From Miscanthus floridulus (Eukaryota; Streptophyta; Magnoliopsida; Poales; Poaceae): 64,000 bases of DNA. The position numbers were made by a program, and so were the translations under genes. Numbering within the stretch: position 1 is the stretch's first letter; each line of letters opens with the position of its first letter. Location: contig NC_089589.1 of NCBI RefSeq assembly GCF_019320115.1, forward strand, positions 24,371,273-24,435,272, read 5' to 3'. Of this stretch, positions 41,609-53,604 are shown piece by piece. A model generated the notes under the pieces. It was not told the DNA's origin, searched no databases, and saw nothing but the letters and a program-made list of their open reading frames with translations.

Positions 41609-42981
41609 TGTTAACACTGGATTTTGGTCGATTCTGGAGGATGACAGGTGGACCCGCATGCGGGAAGAAGGGTGTTCGGCAAACAAGACAAGCGGTCGGC
41701 TAAATGCTTGTGCGGTCGGTTACTCCAGAAGGTGGTGACTTCATTCGGGAAAAACAGAAGATGGCAGGCAAGACCGATCGGAAAGATGAAAGTTGTAATA
41801 ATAAAGGAATCTAAAAGTTTAGGGTAAGGAATCGTAAGTTTCCAATTTTGTTTAAAAGTTCCTTTGTAAAGTCGTAGTCCTCTAGGACTCGTGTTTTGTC
41901 TAGGGTATAAATATTGACCCTCGACCATTGTAATAAGGGTTCACAACCAAATCAATACAACCGGCCCCGTGCCAACTTTCGAGTCCTTTTGTCGCGTCGT
42001 CGAGTTCTTCGAGAGGAGTCATCGATCCGTCGACCTCCGTAAGTTCCGACAACCTTGTTATCATGTTTAGTATCATGCGGTGGATTTAAATGTGATGCAA
42101 GTAGTCTTGTTTGTTTTCAATGATCGTGCGGCGGATCTTTGCTTGACAATCAAGAAGTCTTTGCTTATGCTTTGTTTATGAGCAGATACCGTGCGGCAGG
42201 CGTTTGTTCAATATGCTTAGCGAAAGCAAGATAGTTATCGGCTCTATTAGATATGGCAAAATCTAAATAGATTCATTAAGTTATCCAGTGTTGCATGTTT
42301 TAAACATTTTATATATTTGTAACATACTTTTGCCCAATCTAGATTGATATCGTTCGGCTCTCTTTTTCTCTTATGGTTTTATTCGTGCTTCAACGATCAT
42401 TGCTTTTCATATTACCTTTGCAAATAGATAACCCGTTCATAATGGCTGAATTATTTTAATCTAGATTGTCACATGTTGCGGGTTCATGCATGTTAATCAC
42501 GTTTAGGCTTTAACGAAACCAGGTGTCGTGCGGCAGATGCAGGTTTTAGATTAGTTTAATCGTCTTTATTTGCACGTTCCTTCTTCATGGACCCCAATTC
42601 GGCTAGACTGCCGAGCTTGGTTACGCATTAACTCATAATTAATTTCACTTACTCAAATATGTCTTCCCATGCACATGCATTCGGCAATCAAGTCTTTACG
42701 TGCATTCATCTTATGATTAGCTGAATGATTCATGAACTTGTTGGCAGACAACTCTCTATAGCTGTATGTCGTTGTAAGTGGCTTCAGGGCCGTATACGAG
42801 GAACTGTCTGGTATTACCCGACATGTTCCGGTTTGATATTTAATTGTTTTATCCCTTGTTAGTTTTTCAGGTCAAACTGACTGGTACGCTTCCGGATCAC
42901 GTAGCACCCGGGAACCCGATTGAAGCCACGCTTTTCGGCTTGCTGTGTGTGAGGCACAGTGCATCACATTTTGTGTCAACA
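41609..42981 (+). repeat. Tat element 3' LTR
   Basis: 1,373 bp, immediately preceded by the purine tract AATTGAGGGGGCATG. Confidence 0.93.
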
Positions 42982-43253
42982 TAAACAAATTAATTAGCAT
43001 AAGTTTTCACTAAACGTAAGACTCAGAAAGTTCTAAAATAATGAAGATAAAATAGATAACTGAACTTCTCGTGCGGCCTCTTCTTTTTTTTCTTCCATCA
43101 ATTGAATTTTGGGCCTCATGCTCCATCGCTGTTCCCGTGGTGTGGATCACGTTCCATTGGTGTTCGGAACTATGTTCTATCATGTTCTCATTCCACGAAT
43201 CGGGATGATGTTCCCGGAACGGGAACACGTTCCCAGGCTGCTAAGCTCCAGAG

Positions 43254-43990
43254 TCTAGATGGCCAGACCTCCAGTCAGACGTTAGCGTGAGTGATTGGGC
43301 GAAGTGAACGAGTGATGACCTGAATACCTGATCGGTGACGGATGATCCAGTCCGGCTATCCACCGTCCGCTCATGTATAGGGCCCGTCCCTCGTCACATG
43401 CGAATGAGCGGCGTCGTGGCACCGCCGCATCTGGCGACTGGGCTAGGTGATAGGGAGGCAAAACGATCGATCGATCGATTAGGATCTGTCAGCGATCGAG
43501 AATTGCCGAGTATCAAAATAGGAAGCGACGACAAACTAATTCCTGATTGATACTGAACTTGTGCTAAGTGTGGGTCTTTAAATTTTTCATTTCAATAGGC
43601 GAAATATATATACATACTGAATACTATTTATATACATATACTCATTGGTCCTCTTGTGGTATGGCCGTCGCACTTGCTGCCCACCACTTAAGACGGCCCT
43701 GCGTAAGATCGTCATGGCTACCATCATTCGTCTCACGCCTGTCCCTGGCTCCCTGGTGCCTGGTGCTTTGCTTGTCTAAGCGCCACGTGTGTTCCTCGCG
43801 GCGGCATGTCACTGATGGTGTGATCAGTGATCAGCCACGGGCTCCGGTGCTCCACGCTCACGCGTCGTGTCGAGCCACGTGCTGCGCCGGTGCCTAGCGG
43901 GCCATGCTGGGCTGCTCACGGCCTCGCGCCTGCTGCTACACGGTGAGTGGCGGCATCGGGCTATCTGCACACCGCACGGAAGTAGGAAAG
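43254..43990. other. Intergenic, nothing recognised
   Basis: Moderately GC-rich, no gene or terminal repeats. Short frames at 43335-43550 and 43568-43897 have no family features. A GATCGATCGATCGATT run lies near 43465. Confidence 0.35.
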
Positions 43991-44945
43991 GAAAAAGTCC
44001 ATATTACCCCTTTAACTTTTACGAAAGCCTGTTTTCCTCCCTAAACTCTAAAACCAGCTAAAACACCTCCTGAACTTTTAAAACCGTTCGTTTTACCTCC
44101 CTGACCGGTTATAAATGGTTTTCAAAGACGGTTTTGTCTTTGTCTTTTTTTATTTATTTCGGCTGAATATTTGAAAAATCATAGTAAATCACAGAAAAAT
44201 CATAAAATAGAAAATCCAATTTTGTTGGACTCCACATGAGCAGATCTACACAATGAATATATAATATGGTACGTTTTAGTACAATTTTTTTGTTGTAGCT
44301 TTAGATCTATGCTTTTGTGTAATTAATTCATAGCTGCAGTTTCTATGATCCAATTATGATAAAATTTTTATGGTGGGCTAATTATGAACTGTAGAAAAAA
44401 TTTTGTACTCATTGAATCATATATATAACTTAGTTATAGATTTATTTAGGTGTATGCTTGTTATAAAGTTTATAACAAGCATACACATAAATAAATCTAT
44501 AACTAAGTTATACATGATCCAATAAGTACAAAATTTCTACTACAGTTCAAGCATATAATAATTAGCTCACCATAAAAATTTCACCACAATTGAATCATAG
44601 AAACTGCATCTATGAATTAAATACAGAAAAACATAGATCTAAAGGTACAACAAAACTATGTACTAAGGCATACCATATTATATATTCAATGTATAGATTT
44701 ACTCATGTGGAGTCCAACAAAATTGGATTTTCTATTTTATGATTTTTCTGTGATTTACTATGATTTTTCAAAGATTCAGCCGAAATAAATAAAAAAAGAA
44801 AAAGACAAAACCGCCTTTGAAAACCGCTTATATCCGATCAGGGAGGTAAAACAAACGGTTTTAAAAGTTCAGGGAGGTGATTTACCCGGTTTTAGAGTTC
44901 AGGGAGAAAAAACAAACTTTCGCAAAAGTTGAGGGAGCGGAAAAA
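43991..44945. repeat. Fold-back element, about 955 bp perfect-length palindrome
   Basis: Two arms of about 477 bp are inverted around a centre at 44468, where ATGCTTGTTATAAA meets TTTATAACAAGCAT. Arms are about 90% alike; the outer part has the word ACTTTTACGAAAGC and CTCTAAAACC found in many grass fold-back elements. No coding capacity. Likely a fold-back or MULE-type non-autonomous transposon; no target duplication is clear. Confidence 0.8.
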
Positions 44946-45319
44946 CACAAACCAAGAAAGGCCCAGTCACCGAATAGAAGCGCCCAACGTTCCCCTAAGT
45001 GGGCTTTTTTTTTTGCTTATTGGGCCACTTCGCAAGTTTTGGCAATTAGCCCCCCATCCTTTTGCTTAGTCTAAGTTCGCAATTTATAATTGCTTTTAAA
45101 AAAAATCATTTTTAATCTAGACAAGTTGGCGCCATCTATTAGCCCATGTATTCAAACGGTCTCTAGCTAAATTTAGCCAACTAATAACTATTAGCCAGAT
45201 AACAAGTAGTTCTAACAATTAGCTAGGTAATTATTAATCCTAACTCCTCCAAACATTAGCAATTTTTGGCCCAATCGGATGTGCTACACAGTATTTTAGC
45301 TGCAACTATGCTACACAGT
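44946..45319. other. AT-rich spacer
   Basis: Nothing recognised between the fold-back element and the MULE target duplication. Words such as TAGCCAACTAATA (45175-45195) resemble edges of small grass MITEs but no pair is seen. Confidence 0.35.
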
Positions 45320-45328
45320 CATGGGTGA

Positions 45329-45535
45329 CCGAATTTTTTATAATTTGGTCCTTTTTTTGAAAGTTTCTCACAAATAGACCCCTGACGGAAAGAATTTAGG
45401 AAATGGACCCTTAGCTCAGCGCTATTGATGCTGGCGCCGAGCTCGGCGCCACCGTCACTGGCGCCGAGCTTCTGGGCACGGTCGATGACCTGCCAGGGGG
45501 CTCGGCGCCACAGTGACTGGCGCCGAGCTCGGAAA
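45329..45535 (+). repeat. MULE-2 left terminal inverted repeat
   Basis: Pairs with 55973-56179 with roughly 90% identity, including three GGCGCCGAGCTC-type palindromes. Confidence 0.9.
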
Positions 45536-46477
45536 TATCTACCGAGCCCGCGCCTTTCCTCTCTTCTTCTTCCTCTCGCGCCCTAGCCCCGCCGACGCTG
45601 TCGCCCTTGCCCACGCCACCGCCGCCCTTGCGCCCGTGCTCCCGCCGCGCCACCCCCGCGCCCGCGCCCGCGCCACCACGGCCGCCAACGCGCCCGCGCC
45701 GCCGCCCCGCGCCGCGCCCGTCGCCACGCCGCGCCCGTCCCCCCCCTCGCTCCGCGCCGCGCCCCTCACCGCACCGCCGCCCCGCGCCGCGCCCATCACC
45801 ACGCCGAGGCCGCCCCCCCCCCCCCCGCCCCGCGCCGTGCCCCTCGCCGCTCTAAGGCCGCGCCCGTGCCCAAGGCCGTGCCCACGCCCCCCTGCCCCGT
45901 GCCACGCCGAGGCCACCCCCCCCCCGTGCCCCTCGCCGCGCTGTCTCCCGTGGTTGGCCGCCGCGCCACGCCGCGACGCCTCTGCCGCCCTCCACCGCCA
46001 TCCTCGCCTTGCCCTCCACCGTCGGCCCTAGGCCGCGCCCGTCGAGCCGGACTCGCCATGCGTAGCCCCAGGCATCCTGCGCTCATCGCGCACCACCGCT
46101 GTCGTCTGCCGCGCCACCACCGGCCTGGACAGGTAAAAATTATGAATATGCAATGTACCTACTTAGTTGGTATTTGTTATTTATTAGTTAATGTGATGAC
46201 TCAGGTAGTTAATTTAGTTAGTAATCTAGTGAGATATATATGTAGATAGATAGAAACATAAACACATAGGCACATAGATATAGTTAGATAGCTACTTAGA
46301 TATGTAGTTATATTTTTAGTTATCTACATATGATCTAGCTATTTAGTGAGTACATTGTAAATATATTCATAGTTATTATCTTGATTACTTAGTTTGTAGT
46401 TAGAAAGTACTTGTTAGGTACTATCTATCGTCTAATTTGGACTAAAGGACATGTGTTTCGTTACTTGTTTGAAATAG
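45536..46477 (+). other. MULE-2 5' leader: GC-rich exon and intron
   Basis: A very GC-rich region (45540-46130) made of GCCCGCGCC-like repeats gives long Pro/Ala/Arg frames on both strands; these are not credible proteins. A GTAAAAA donor-like site near 46132 and TTGAAATAG acceptor directly before the ATG at 46478 suggest a leader intron of about 346 bp in the transposase transcript. Confidence 0.5.
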
Positions 46478-49305
46478 ATGGACAACCTAGTGACCATATA
46501 TCATGGAGGCACCATTGAAAGCGATCGCTATGGATATGTTGAGTTTCTTGACATGCAAAGCGTGCCTGTGCTATTCAATGATAGGCCTTCATTTAGTGAC
46601 ATAGTTGCAAGGGCTCGGGAGGAGCTGCATTGCCTTGGAGATGATGGCATTGCAGTTGATGATATACTGCACCTAGATTGTCCTCCGAACATCTTTAGGC
46701 GAATGATCTCAATTGGTTGTGCGGATCAGTGGGAGAACTATGTAAGATTGGCTATGAAGAGCCAGCTGTAATGTTTGGACGTGGTTGTGCGTCGGGTGTT
46801 AGTTGATCCCATCCCTCATGGGTTTACCCCAGCAATGGATCATCAGGCATACATCGACCCTCCCGTTCCAGAACCTTACCTGCATGTGCAGATTGCACCT
46901 ATGGTTCCCAATGCTCAATCTGCCCCCAATACGGTATTTAGAGATGGTTGTCAGACTCATTTTTATGTGGCAGATCCTCCTTATGAGATCCCTTTGACAC
47001 AGAATCATCCGAGTAAGTGTCTTAACCGCATGGTTTTTGAGAGCTTACCCCGTTCCTTACATCTATTTTTTTCATTCTTTCCTCATTTCTGTAATGATGT
47101 TGCAGGAGACATTCCTAAGAATGTGGATGTGCCCCCTGTTGCTACGCAAGTGCAGTTTGGAGATGGATTCCGTGGGTCAAATAGTGTTGAAATTATGCAT
47201 GATTCAGAGCTATATGAGGTGGCTAGGGCTCTTGATTTTGATGATGATCGCCCTATTGGAGAGCTGACGGAGAGTGATGTTGAGATGATGAGGCGTATCT
47301 TTCCCGGCCGCCGTGATCCTAGAGTTCACGAGTTCAGCGATCTTGCTCATTTTGATCAGGCATTTGTAGAAGGACGTGATGATGAGCTCCTAGAAGCTTC
47401 TAAGGCCGGTCCTAATATGGTAATTGAGAATGGGAGGGTGTTCAATGACCTCCCTGCTTTGAAGAGGTGGTTGCAGGCTTTTGTAGTGATATGAAAGAGG
47501 CCTTACATGGTATTGCATTCATATGTGGAGCGCCGTTACATAGTTGTGTGTGACAAGGAACGCTGCTCAAGGAGGGTTTGTGCAAGGAAGCAATAGATAA
47601 CCAAAAAATGGAAGATCACAAAAGTTGTCGGGCCACATAATTGTGCTGACCATGAGCTGACACTGAGGCATCGGCAGTTGACATCTACCCTCATTGCCAA
47701 GCGGTTGATGGGAATTTTACAGGGAGAACCCAACATAAAGGTGAGGACAATTATCAGGACCGTTGACGCGTTGTATGAAGGATATGTGATAACTTATGGT
47801 AAAGCATGGAGGGCTAAGCAGCGAGCGTGGAAGATGATATATGGGGACTAGGAGGATGGGTATGAGTAGCTGCCAGTTCTTTTCAATGCAATCAAAGCGG
47901 TGAATCTAGGCATGCATTATGAGTACATCCCAAAACCTAATGCATGGAAAGATGGGAGGCAGATATTCTTCCGTGCCTTTTGGTGCTTCCCTCAGTGTGT
48001 CGAGGCCTTTAGGCACTGTCGTTCCGTCTTCTCCATTGATGGTATGTTCTTGATTGGCAAATACCAGGGCACACTTCTTATAGCCATATCCTGTGATGCG
48101 AACAACAAGTTGGTTCCTTTGGCATTTGCCTTGGTTGAGAAGGAGAACAATGACAGTCGGGGATGGTTCTTGAGGCTAGTCCTGATACACGTGGTTGGGC
48201 CTGGCAGGGAGGTTGGCGTCATATCTGATAGGCATCAGGGCATACTTAATGCCATGCGAGAGCAGATAGAGGGGTATGCACCATTGCACCATCATTGGTG
48301 TACTCGGCACCTTGCCGAGAATCTACTCCGGAAGGATGGTGTCAAGGGTAACTTTGATCTGTTCCAGGAGGCTGCTCGACAGCTTGAGGACAAGTACTTC
48401 AAGGAAAAGTTGGAGCAGGTTAGAACCGCATCAAATGCAGAAGGTAGACAATGGCTCACAGGTTTGATGAGGGATTTGGAGAAATGGACAAGAGCTCACA
48501 ACACTGGTGGCTGGAGGTATGAGTTTTAGTGCAGCAACATAGTAGAGTCATTCAATAAGTTGCTATTGGGGATACGTGGTATGCCCGTGAATGCAATTGT
48601 TCAATTCACCTTCTATAAGCTTATTGCCTGGTTCAACGATAGACACGCCCATGCATTGCAGTTGCGGAGTGATGGAGAGATATGGGCTCCGAAACCAAAG
48701 GCACACCTAGAGAAGGCAAGAGAAAGGGCTAGCACACATGAGGTTGCATGCTTTGACCACACCACAGGGACTTATCAGGTCGAGCATAGGGGCCGTACAA
48801 CGTCTGACGGTGAGGTCCGAGAGTCGAGGATACATGTGGTTGTCCTCCAAGATTTCAAGTGCACTTGTGGTAAACCAAGGCAATACACTTTGTATGGTCT
48901 CATTTGGTGGTAGCAGCTAGGCATTGCAACTATAATATCGAGAGGAGGATACCTCACGAGTCCAGTGTCGACACGCTTGTGAACACATGGAGCCCCCACT
49001 TCGTGCCTTTCTGGGACCCTAGAGAGTGGCCTCCATATGATGGGCCAAAGTACATTGCGGATCTAGCTTGCCATTGGAACAAGCGTGGATCAAGGCAGAG
49101 GACGAGGCACAGGATGGTTATGGATCAGATACCCGGAAGAACTAGGTGTGGGAGAGGAACTCCATTTGTTACTGATCCCGAGCAGTATGAGTGTGGCAAG
49201 TGCGGTAGACTTGGCCACAACTCACAAAGTTGCCGTTGGCAGATTAGTGAGGTAGGACTATTGGTTCATATTATTATTTTATATTTGTCTTATTCATATA
49301 TTTAA
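46478..49305 (+). pseudogene. mudrA-type MULE transposase
   Basis: Starts MDNLVTIYHGG with an N-terminal PB1-like/DNA-binding part (46478-47494), then the MULE catalytic domain (47900-48529): VFSIDGMFLIGKYQGTLLIA with the first Asp, VISDRHQGI with the second, HHHWCTRHLAENL, and the expected Glu in a NIVESFN block just after a stop. The SWIM zinc finger begins FKCTCGKPRQY but loses its second half to a frameshift near 48905; the tail in the next frame ends with a CCHC knuckle, CGKCGRLGHNSQSC. At least six in-frame stops occur, most of them TAG/TAA. All segments before 48905 share one frame, so decay is by point mutation rather than rearrangement. The protein would bind the TIRs and cut the element. 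Confidence 0.85.
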
Positions 49306-49411
49306 TTATGCATGTCTCAATTTATGCTTGTATTTGTGTCAATTACTTATACATTTCTAAGTTCATGTTTCATTGTATATTGGAATTCTAATTCATTCAC
49401 TTTTTTGTAGG

Positions 49412-51135
49412 ATGGAGCAATTCCACCTGCTCGACCCTGACGTACGAGGCGACCCACCGAGGACGTCTCAGTTGCGCTGGGGTAGGTAATAATCTATAAG
49501 TTTTATTCGTACATGTGTTCAGTGAAGTAATAGGTGACTATGTTTTATTCGATGCAGGACCTTCCGCACCTTCGTTCTAGGACCCACAGTGGGTTCTTGG
49601 ACATTCGGTACTGACGACAGGTACACTCCTTTCCTGCAAAGAGCTGGCCTGGATGTCATCTCTTTTCAGGTTCGTCGTGGGTTGCCCAAGTTCAACTCAG
49701 CGGCGATAACTGCGTTGGTAGACAGGTATTAAAGTGAATCATTGCCTCCATTCATGGCCTATTTGTTCATGCTGATTGACTTTTTGACAAGTAATCTTGC
49801 TTTGTCTTAAATATAGGTGGCGGCCGAAGACTCACAGCTTCCACCTACCTTTTGGGGAGATGACAGTCTCGCTCTAGGACTATCAGAAGATGCTAGGCCT
49901 AAGGATTCATAGGCAACCCAGTCACCGGGCAGTGCAGGTCAGAGGGCTGGAGAGCACGAGTGGAGGCCTTCCTTGGGCGTGAGCTTGGCGAGCAAGGGGC
50001 TCGCACTTCTAGAGTTCCCATCTCCTGGCTACATGCAGAGTTCGCACAGTGCCCCGAGGAGGCAGATGAGGAGACGGTTGGGTACTACTGCCGGGCGTGG
50101 ATCCTACACCTTTTTGCCTGCGTTCTCTTTCCTCGACGCCATGGGTGACAGTGCGTCCTGGATGTGGATCCACTGCCTCAGTGACTGGGACCAGGCGGGT
50201 CAGTACAGCTGGGGCTCTACAGTCTTGTGTTTTCTATACCGGCAGCTGTGCGAGGGGTGTCGTCGGTCTACGTCCAACCCGTCACTTGGTGGATGCGTGT
50301 ACCTGTTACAGCTGTGGATGTGGGCTCGTCTTCCAGTTGGTCGTCCAGAGGTTCTGGCTCGTCGTGAGTGGTTCCAAGGTTAGCCTCCAAGTCGCCAGCC
50401 GATGTGGGCGTACCTTTGGGACTAGGTCAGGGTTCCGCACACGAGGATAGACCGGGCATACATTGAGTACACGAACGAGCTAGATACGCTGATGGCGTCT
50501 AGTGTAAGTAAATTTTATTTTCCTATGCTTGCTTTGAAAAGGATTAGTATACCATCTAACATCTTATTTGGACATGTTGTAGGTAGAGTGGGAGCCGTAT
50601 GGTGGAGAGGACGCACTTCCTTTTCAGCTGAGCAACGTCTGTGGGGCCGACGATGACTTCTATAGGATGAGGTGCCCTCTAATCTGCTTCTATGCTATCA
50701 AGTACCACCTTGCCAGATAGGGTTGTACGCCTAATTTGGAGTGAGACAGCTTTGGCCTATGGCTCTGTTCTCGACTGGCGTTGACTTACACAAGTAAGTG
50801 TTTTGATATTTCAAATGTCTCATGATGATGGTCCATTTCTATTAATATGGTGACACGTACGTGGATTCATGTAACGATGACATACGTGTAGGTTGGATCG
50901 TCAGAGGAATAAGAAGATTTTTGACTGGGAGAGGCACCACCAGTCCTACATTGAGGAATGGGAGGAGATGCACGACAACGTGGACGACAACAACGAGCCG
51001 CACATGAACCATGAGTTCAGGCGGTACCAAGCTTGGTACCAGCATGCAACACGGTGCAGGCTGAGGCTACAGTGGACCGAAGCTGACTACGCCGACATCG
51101 AGTCCTCCGATGATGAAGACACGGCGTACGACTAG
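49412..51135 (+). pseudogene. PMD gene downstream of mudrA in MULE-2
   Basis: Begins MEQFHLLDPDVRGDPPRTSQ after a splice-acceptor-like TTTTTTGTAG. Exons give RYTPFLQRAGLDVISFQVRR, ALVDR at a splice junction, WRPKTHSFHLPFGEMTVSL with a TAG in place of Gln, then LAF-type WILHLFACVLFP and a frameshift near 50140 before SWMWIHCLSDWDQAGQYSWG and GGCVYLLQLWMWARLPVGRP. The end has a Tyr/His/Glu-rich exon (50893-51135) that stops at 51135; a downstream Asp/Glu-rich exon (about 51390-51878) ends with DPYTPGTSALGHKGKGKS. The core is the aminotransferase-like plant mobile domain. The ATG may be a second gene start or a fusion to mudrA; both fit the 107-bp gap. Confidence 0.75.
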
Positions 51136-51389
51136 TCGACTCGTGCAGGAAGGCAGGTGGAGGCAGGATCGATCTTGGACAGAGTGGTAAGCCAATCGCC
51201 TTATTTTTGTACGTTAAGTTACATAACAATACATTCGGCGTTCTTGGACCGACATTAGGAGTTATCTATTGTAGTTAGTGCAACCTTCGAGCTATATAAC
51301 CCTTATAATAAGTTAGATTCTTGTACAAAAGAAAACAAAACTAAATGCTATCTGTTCAGAAGTATTATTATTGAGAACTTTGTTGCAGG

Positions 51390-51878
51390 GCAATACACTA
51401 AAATGCTCAGTTGAAGAGATCGAGCGCGTTCGGCCGAGAGTCAATGACGACTACATACTTGGCTTCCTAGACGTAAGATTAAAAATATTCTTTCAAACAT
51501 ATCATTAATACATTATATTCTTTTAGTTAACATAGTTTTGTACAATAGAGGCTGTCACGTCGTCTACGCCGTGCGGCTGGTCGTTGTGGTTGCAGGACAG
51601 ACACGACACAAGACGTGTATGTTCCTTCCGCAGGAAGAGGAGGCTTGGGTTCCTCTAGTCAAGCAGCTACAGGGGACAGGGACGAGGACGAGGAGGACAA
51701 CGACGATGATGACGTGGACAAGAGGCACGATGAGCTTGGCCCTCTCAGCTCCACTGACGCTCCCTCGACTCATCCTACACCGCCTCTAGGCACTAGGCGA
51801 CGCCGTCCGCGTGACCCTTACACTCCAGGCACCAGCGCTCTGGGTCACAAGGGTAAGGGCAAGAGTAGGAGGCAGTGA
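51390..51878 (+). pseudogene. Acidic/basic C-terminal exons of the MULE-2 PMD gene
   Basis: A segment with KCSVEEIERVRPRVNDDYIL (about 51400-51475), then an intron, then an Asp/Glu-rich stretch and a basic tail to the stop at 51878 (frame 51615-51878). The tail matches the MULE-1 PMD ending (PYTPG). Probably the last exons of 49412-51135. Confidence 0.5.
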
Positions 51879-52560
51879 GGGATGTGGTAGGTGTTAGTAT
51901 GAACTATTATGGATTTTGTATTTACTTTTCTGTAACTATTCGGGACTGTATGGACATTGTGGACTATTTGGACTTTGCATGACATATTATGTTGGTTGTG
52001 ATATTCGTTGTGGTTGCATTATGCTCCTTGGATGATTAAATGTTTGGAATATATATTGATGTCTCTGTTTGTAACTGTGGATGCTCCTAAAACAAGACCG
52101 TATCTTGCGAATTTTTTCTGTGAACCTTTAATCATACTACACTTCTACAAAGGCACAAATGTAGTACACAGATTAACTATAAATTTATTAGAACATGTAT
52201 AATCCAGGAAATATTGTACATACGCTTTGTAGATGAATCTAGGATTACCAAGCAACAGTGAACGAAATCTATGCTTTTCAGACAATAAACATAGACTTTT
52301 CAGATACACGGACAGCATCGAATTATCACATCACTGATATAGTACTGGCATGCAAGGAAGCACAACTTCACTCTATCTCCACCATCCATCTTATGACTGT
52401 TTGATCCAAGGGCTGAGGTGAAGAGGCACACGGATCGCTGACATGGCACATTGAGAGGCCTCCATTCCTCCTCTCAACCTATAAATAACCACTCACTCCC
52501 TCTCATTCACACACACAACAAGGAAGAAGAACACTCCTCAGCATTTGCTTTCATTGCAGT
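51879..52560. other. Spacer between PMD and GRF genes
   Basis: AT-rich, with no gene. AATAAACATAG near 52290 might be a poly(A) signal. A TATAAATAACC box at 52481-52488 precedes the GRF gene. Confidence 0.4.
52481..52488 (+). promoter_or_regulatory. TATA box of the GRF gene
   Basis: TATAAATA about 84 bp upstream of the ATG at 52565. Confidence 0.6.
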
Positions 52561-52564
52561 ACCA

Positions 52565-53224
52565 ATGTCTGGAGGGTCAGTCCAGAGGGAGAGGAAAGGG
52601 GAAGGAAACTACCTGGGGGTGGGAGGGTCCTCTTGGTCCCGATTTCTTTGAGGAAGCTCTTTATGAGAGATTCCTAGTTGAGAGCAAAAGTGATTTCACC
52701 AAAGAGACACCACTGAGAGGATATGATGAAAGGAAAGAAGAGTGGCCAAAATGCATGCATGGTGAGGACTGCCTAGTGCAGATGTTCACCGAGGGAATAG
52801 ATGGAGGTCGTCGTTTCTTCAAATGCCCACGAGCATGGGTAATTGCTATTACTATTTGTTTCTTCAATATGTTTGTCTTGTATATCACTTACACGATATA
52901 CTTATTGTAGTCTTCCTTCGCCGAAGAAAACTGTGGGTTTAGTAGGTGTGTCGATCCTCGACCTATTTATCCACATGCGGAGTACATCTACTACCTATAG
53001 GACCGTATCTTCGATCTAGAAAGGGAAGTTAGCAACGGTTACAAGGACGACGAACAGGATGACAACAATAATGGTGCCGATTCACAAGAGGCACTCTGCA
53101 ATGATCCATATTGCACCTGCCCTAACCACAAGAACAAGGGGCCTCCCCCGTCACCCCCGCCACCAACAACGGGAGGCTACTATGGAGAAGGTGCAACACA
53201 ATTTGCTATGTGGCCACACTACTA
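52565..53224 (+). pseudogene. GRF-type zinc-finger gene in MULE-2
   Basis: From ATG 52565 (MSGGSVQRERKGEG) the frame shifts once, then gives DFFEEALYERFLVESKSDFT and the zf-GRF core: WPKCMHGEDCLVQMFTEGID and GRRFFKCPRAW, an intron (GT near 52840), and FAEENCGFSRCVDPRPIYPH. A stop in YYL-x-DRIFDLE follows, then NDPYCTCPNHKNKGPPPSPP and a stop at 53222. GRF fingers bind single-stranded nucleic acid in host repair proteins; the role in a MULE is unknown. One frameshift and one TAG make it inactive. Confidence 0.65.
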
Positions 53225-53604
53225 GGATGACTTTATCTTTTTCACATGTACCTAGGTTTAATTACCTAAGGCATGTTAGGTTTAATTACCTAAGGCATGG
53301 TTTAATTACCTAAGGCATGTTAGGTTTAGTCAAAGGAAACTCTGTACCCAGGTTCGGTACATGTAGTCACATGCCATTTAATGTGTTTCGTGTGTTGATT
53401 TATATAATGTCGTACGTCGTTAAGTTTTTTTGCAGCACGTGTTCAAATTTCAATACGTCCGTATCATTAAGCGGAATATTAAGACCATAGATAATGAAAA
53501 CAACCACATAATGAAAAGTTCGATACTATGCCACATTACACAACATATTAATACTACAACTACGTGCCGACAGTAGACATAGGGGCAAATGCACTTTCAA
53601 ATCC
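53225..53604. repeat. Short direct repeats after the GRF gene
   Basis: GGTTTAATTACCTAAGGCAT recurs three times between about 53255 and 53328 with a unit near 24-34 bp. The two convergent MULE-2 genes end on either side, so it may be their shared terminator region. Confidence 0.5.

Larger units (their letters stand above)
30926..42981 (+). mobile_element. Ty3/gypsy retrotransposon, Tat lineage, 12,056 bp
   Basis: Two 1,373-bp LTRs (TGTTAACA... to ...GTCAACA) enclose gag-pro, pol, and two antisense genes. Flanking pentamers tgaac/taaac match at four of five bases. I count 13 differences between LTRs (about 1%), so insertion is recent. Pol has a second, archaeal-type RNase H domain after the normal one and an integrase without chromodomain, the diagnosis of the Tat lineage. 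Confidence 0.92.
30733..43245. mobile_element. Non-autonomous hAT element, split by a Ty3/gypsy insertion
   Basis: Perfect 8-bp target duplications ctccagag flank it (30725-30732 and 43246-43253). The ends are CATAGCAGC on the left and, inverted, CTTAGCAGC on the right. Without the retroelement (30926-42981) only about 455 bp remain, with repeated GGGAACG/CGTTCC words and no coding capacity. An 8-bp TSD and short TIRs indicate the hAT superfamily. Confidence 0.75.

Noticed and set aside
45513..46031. Long Pro/Ala-rich frames in MULE-2 5' region
   Set aside because: Frames open on both strands because of GC-rich simple repeats; upstream of a leader intron.
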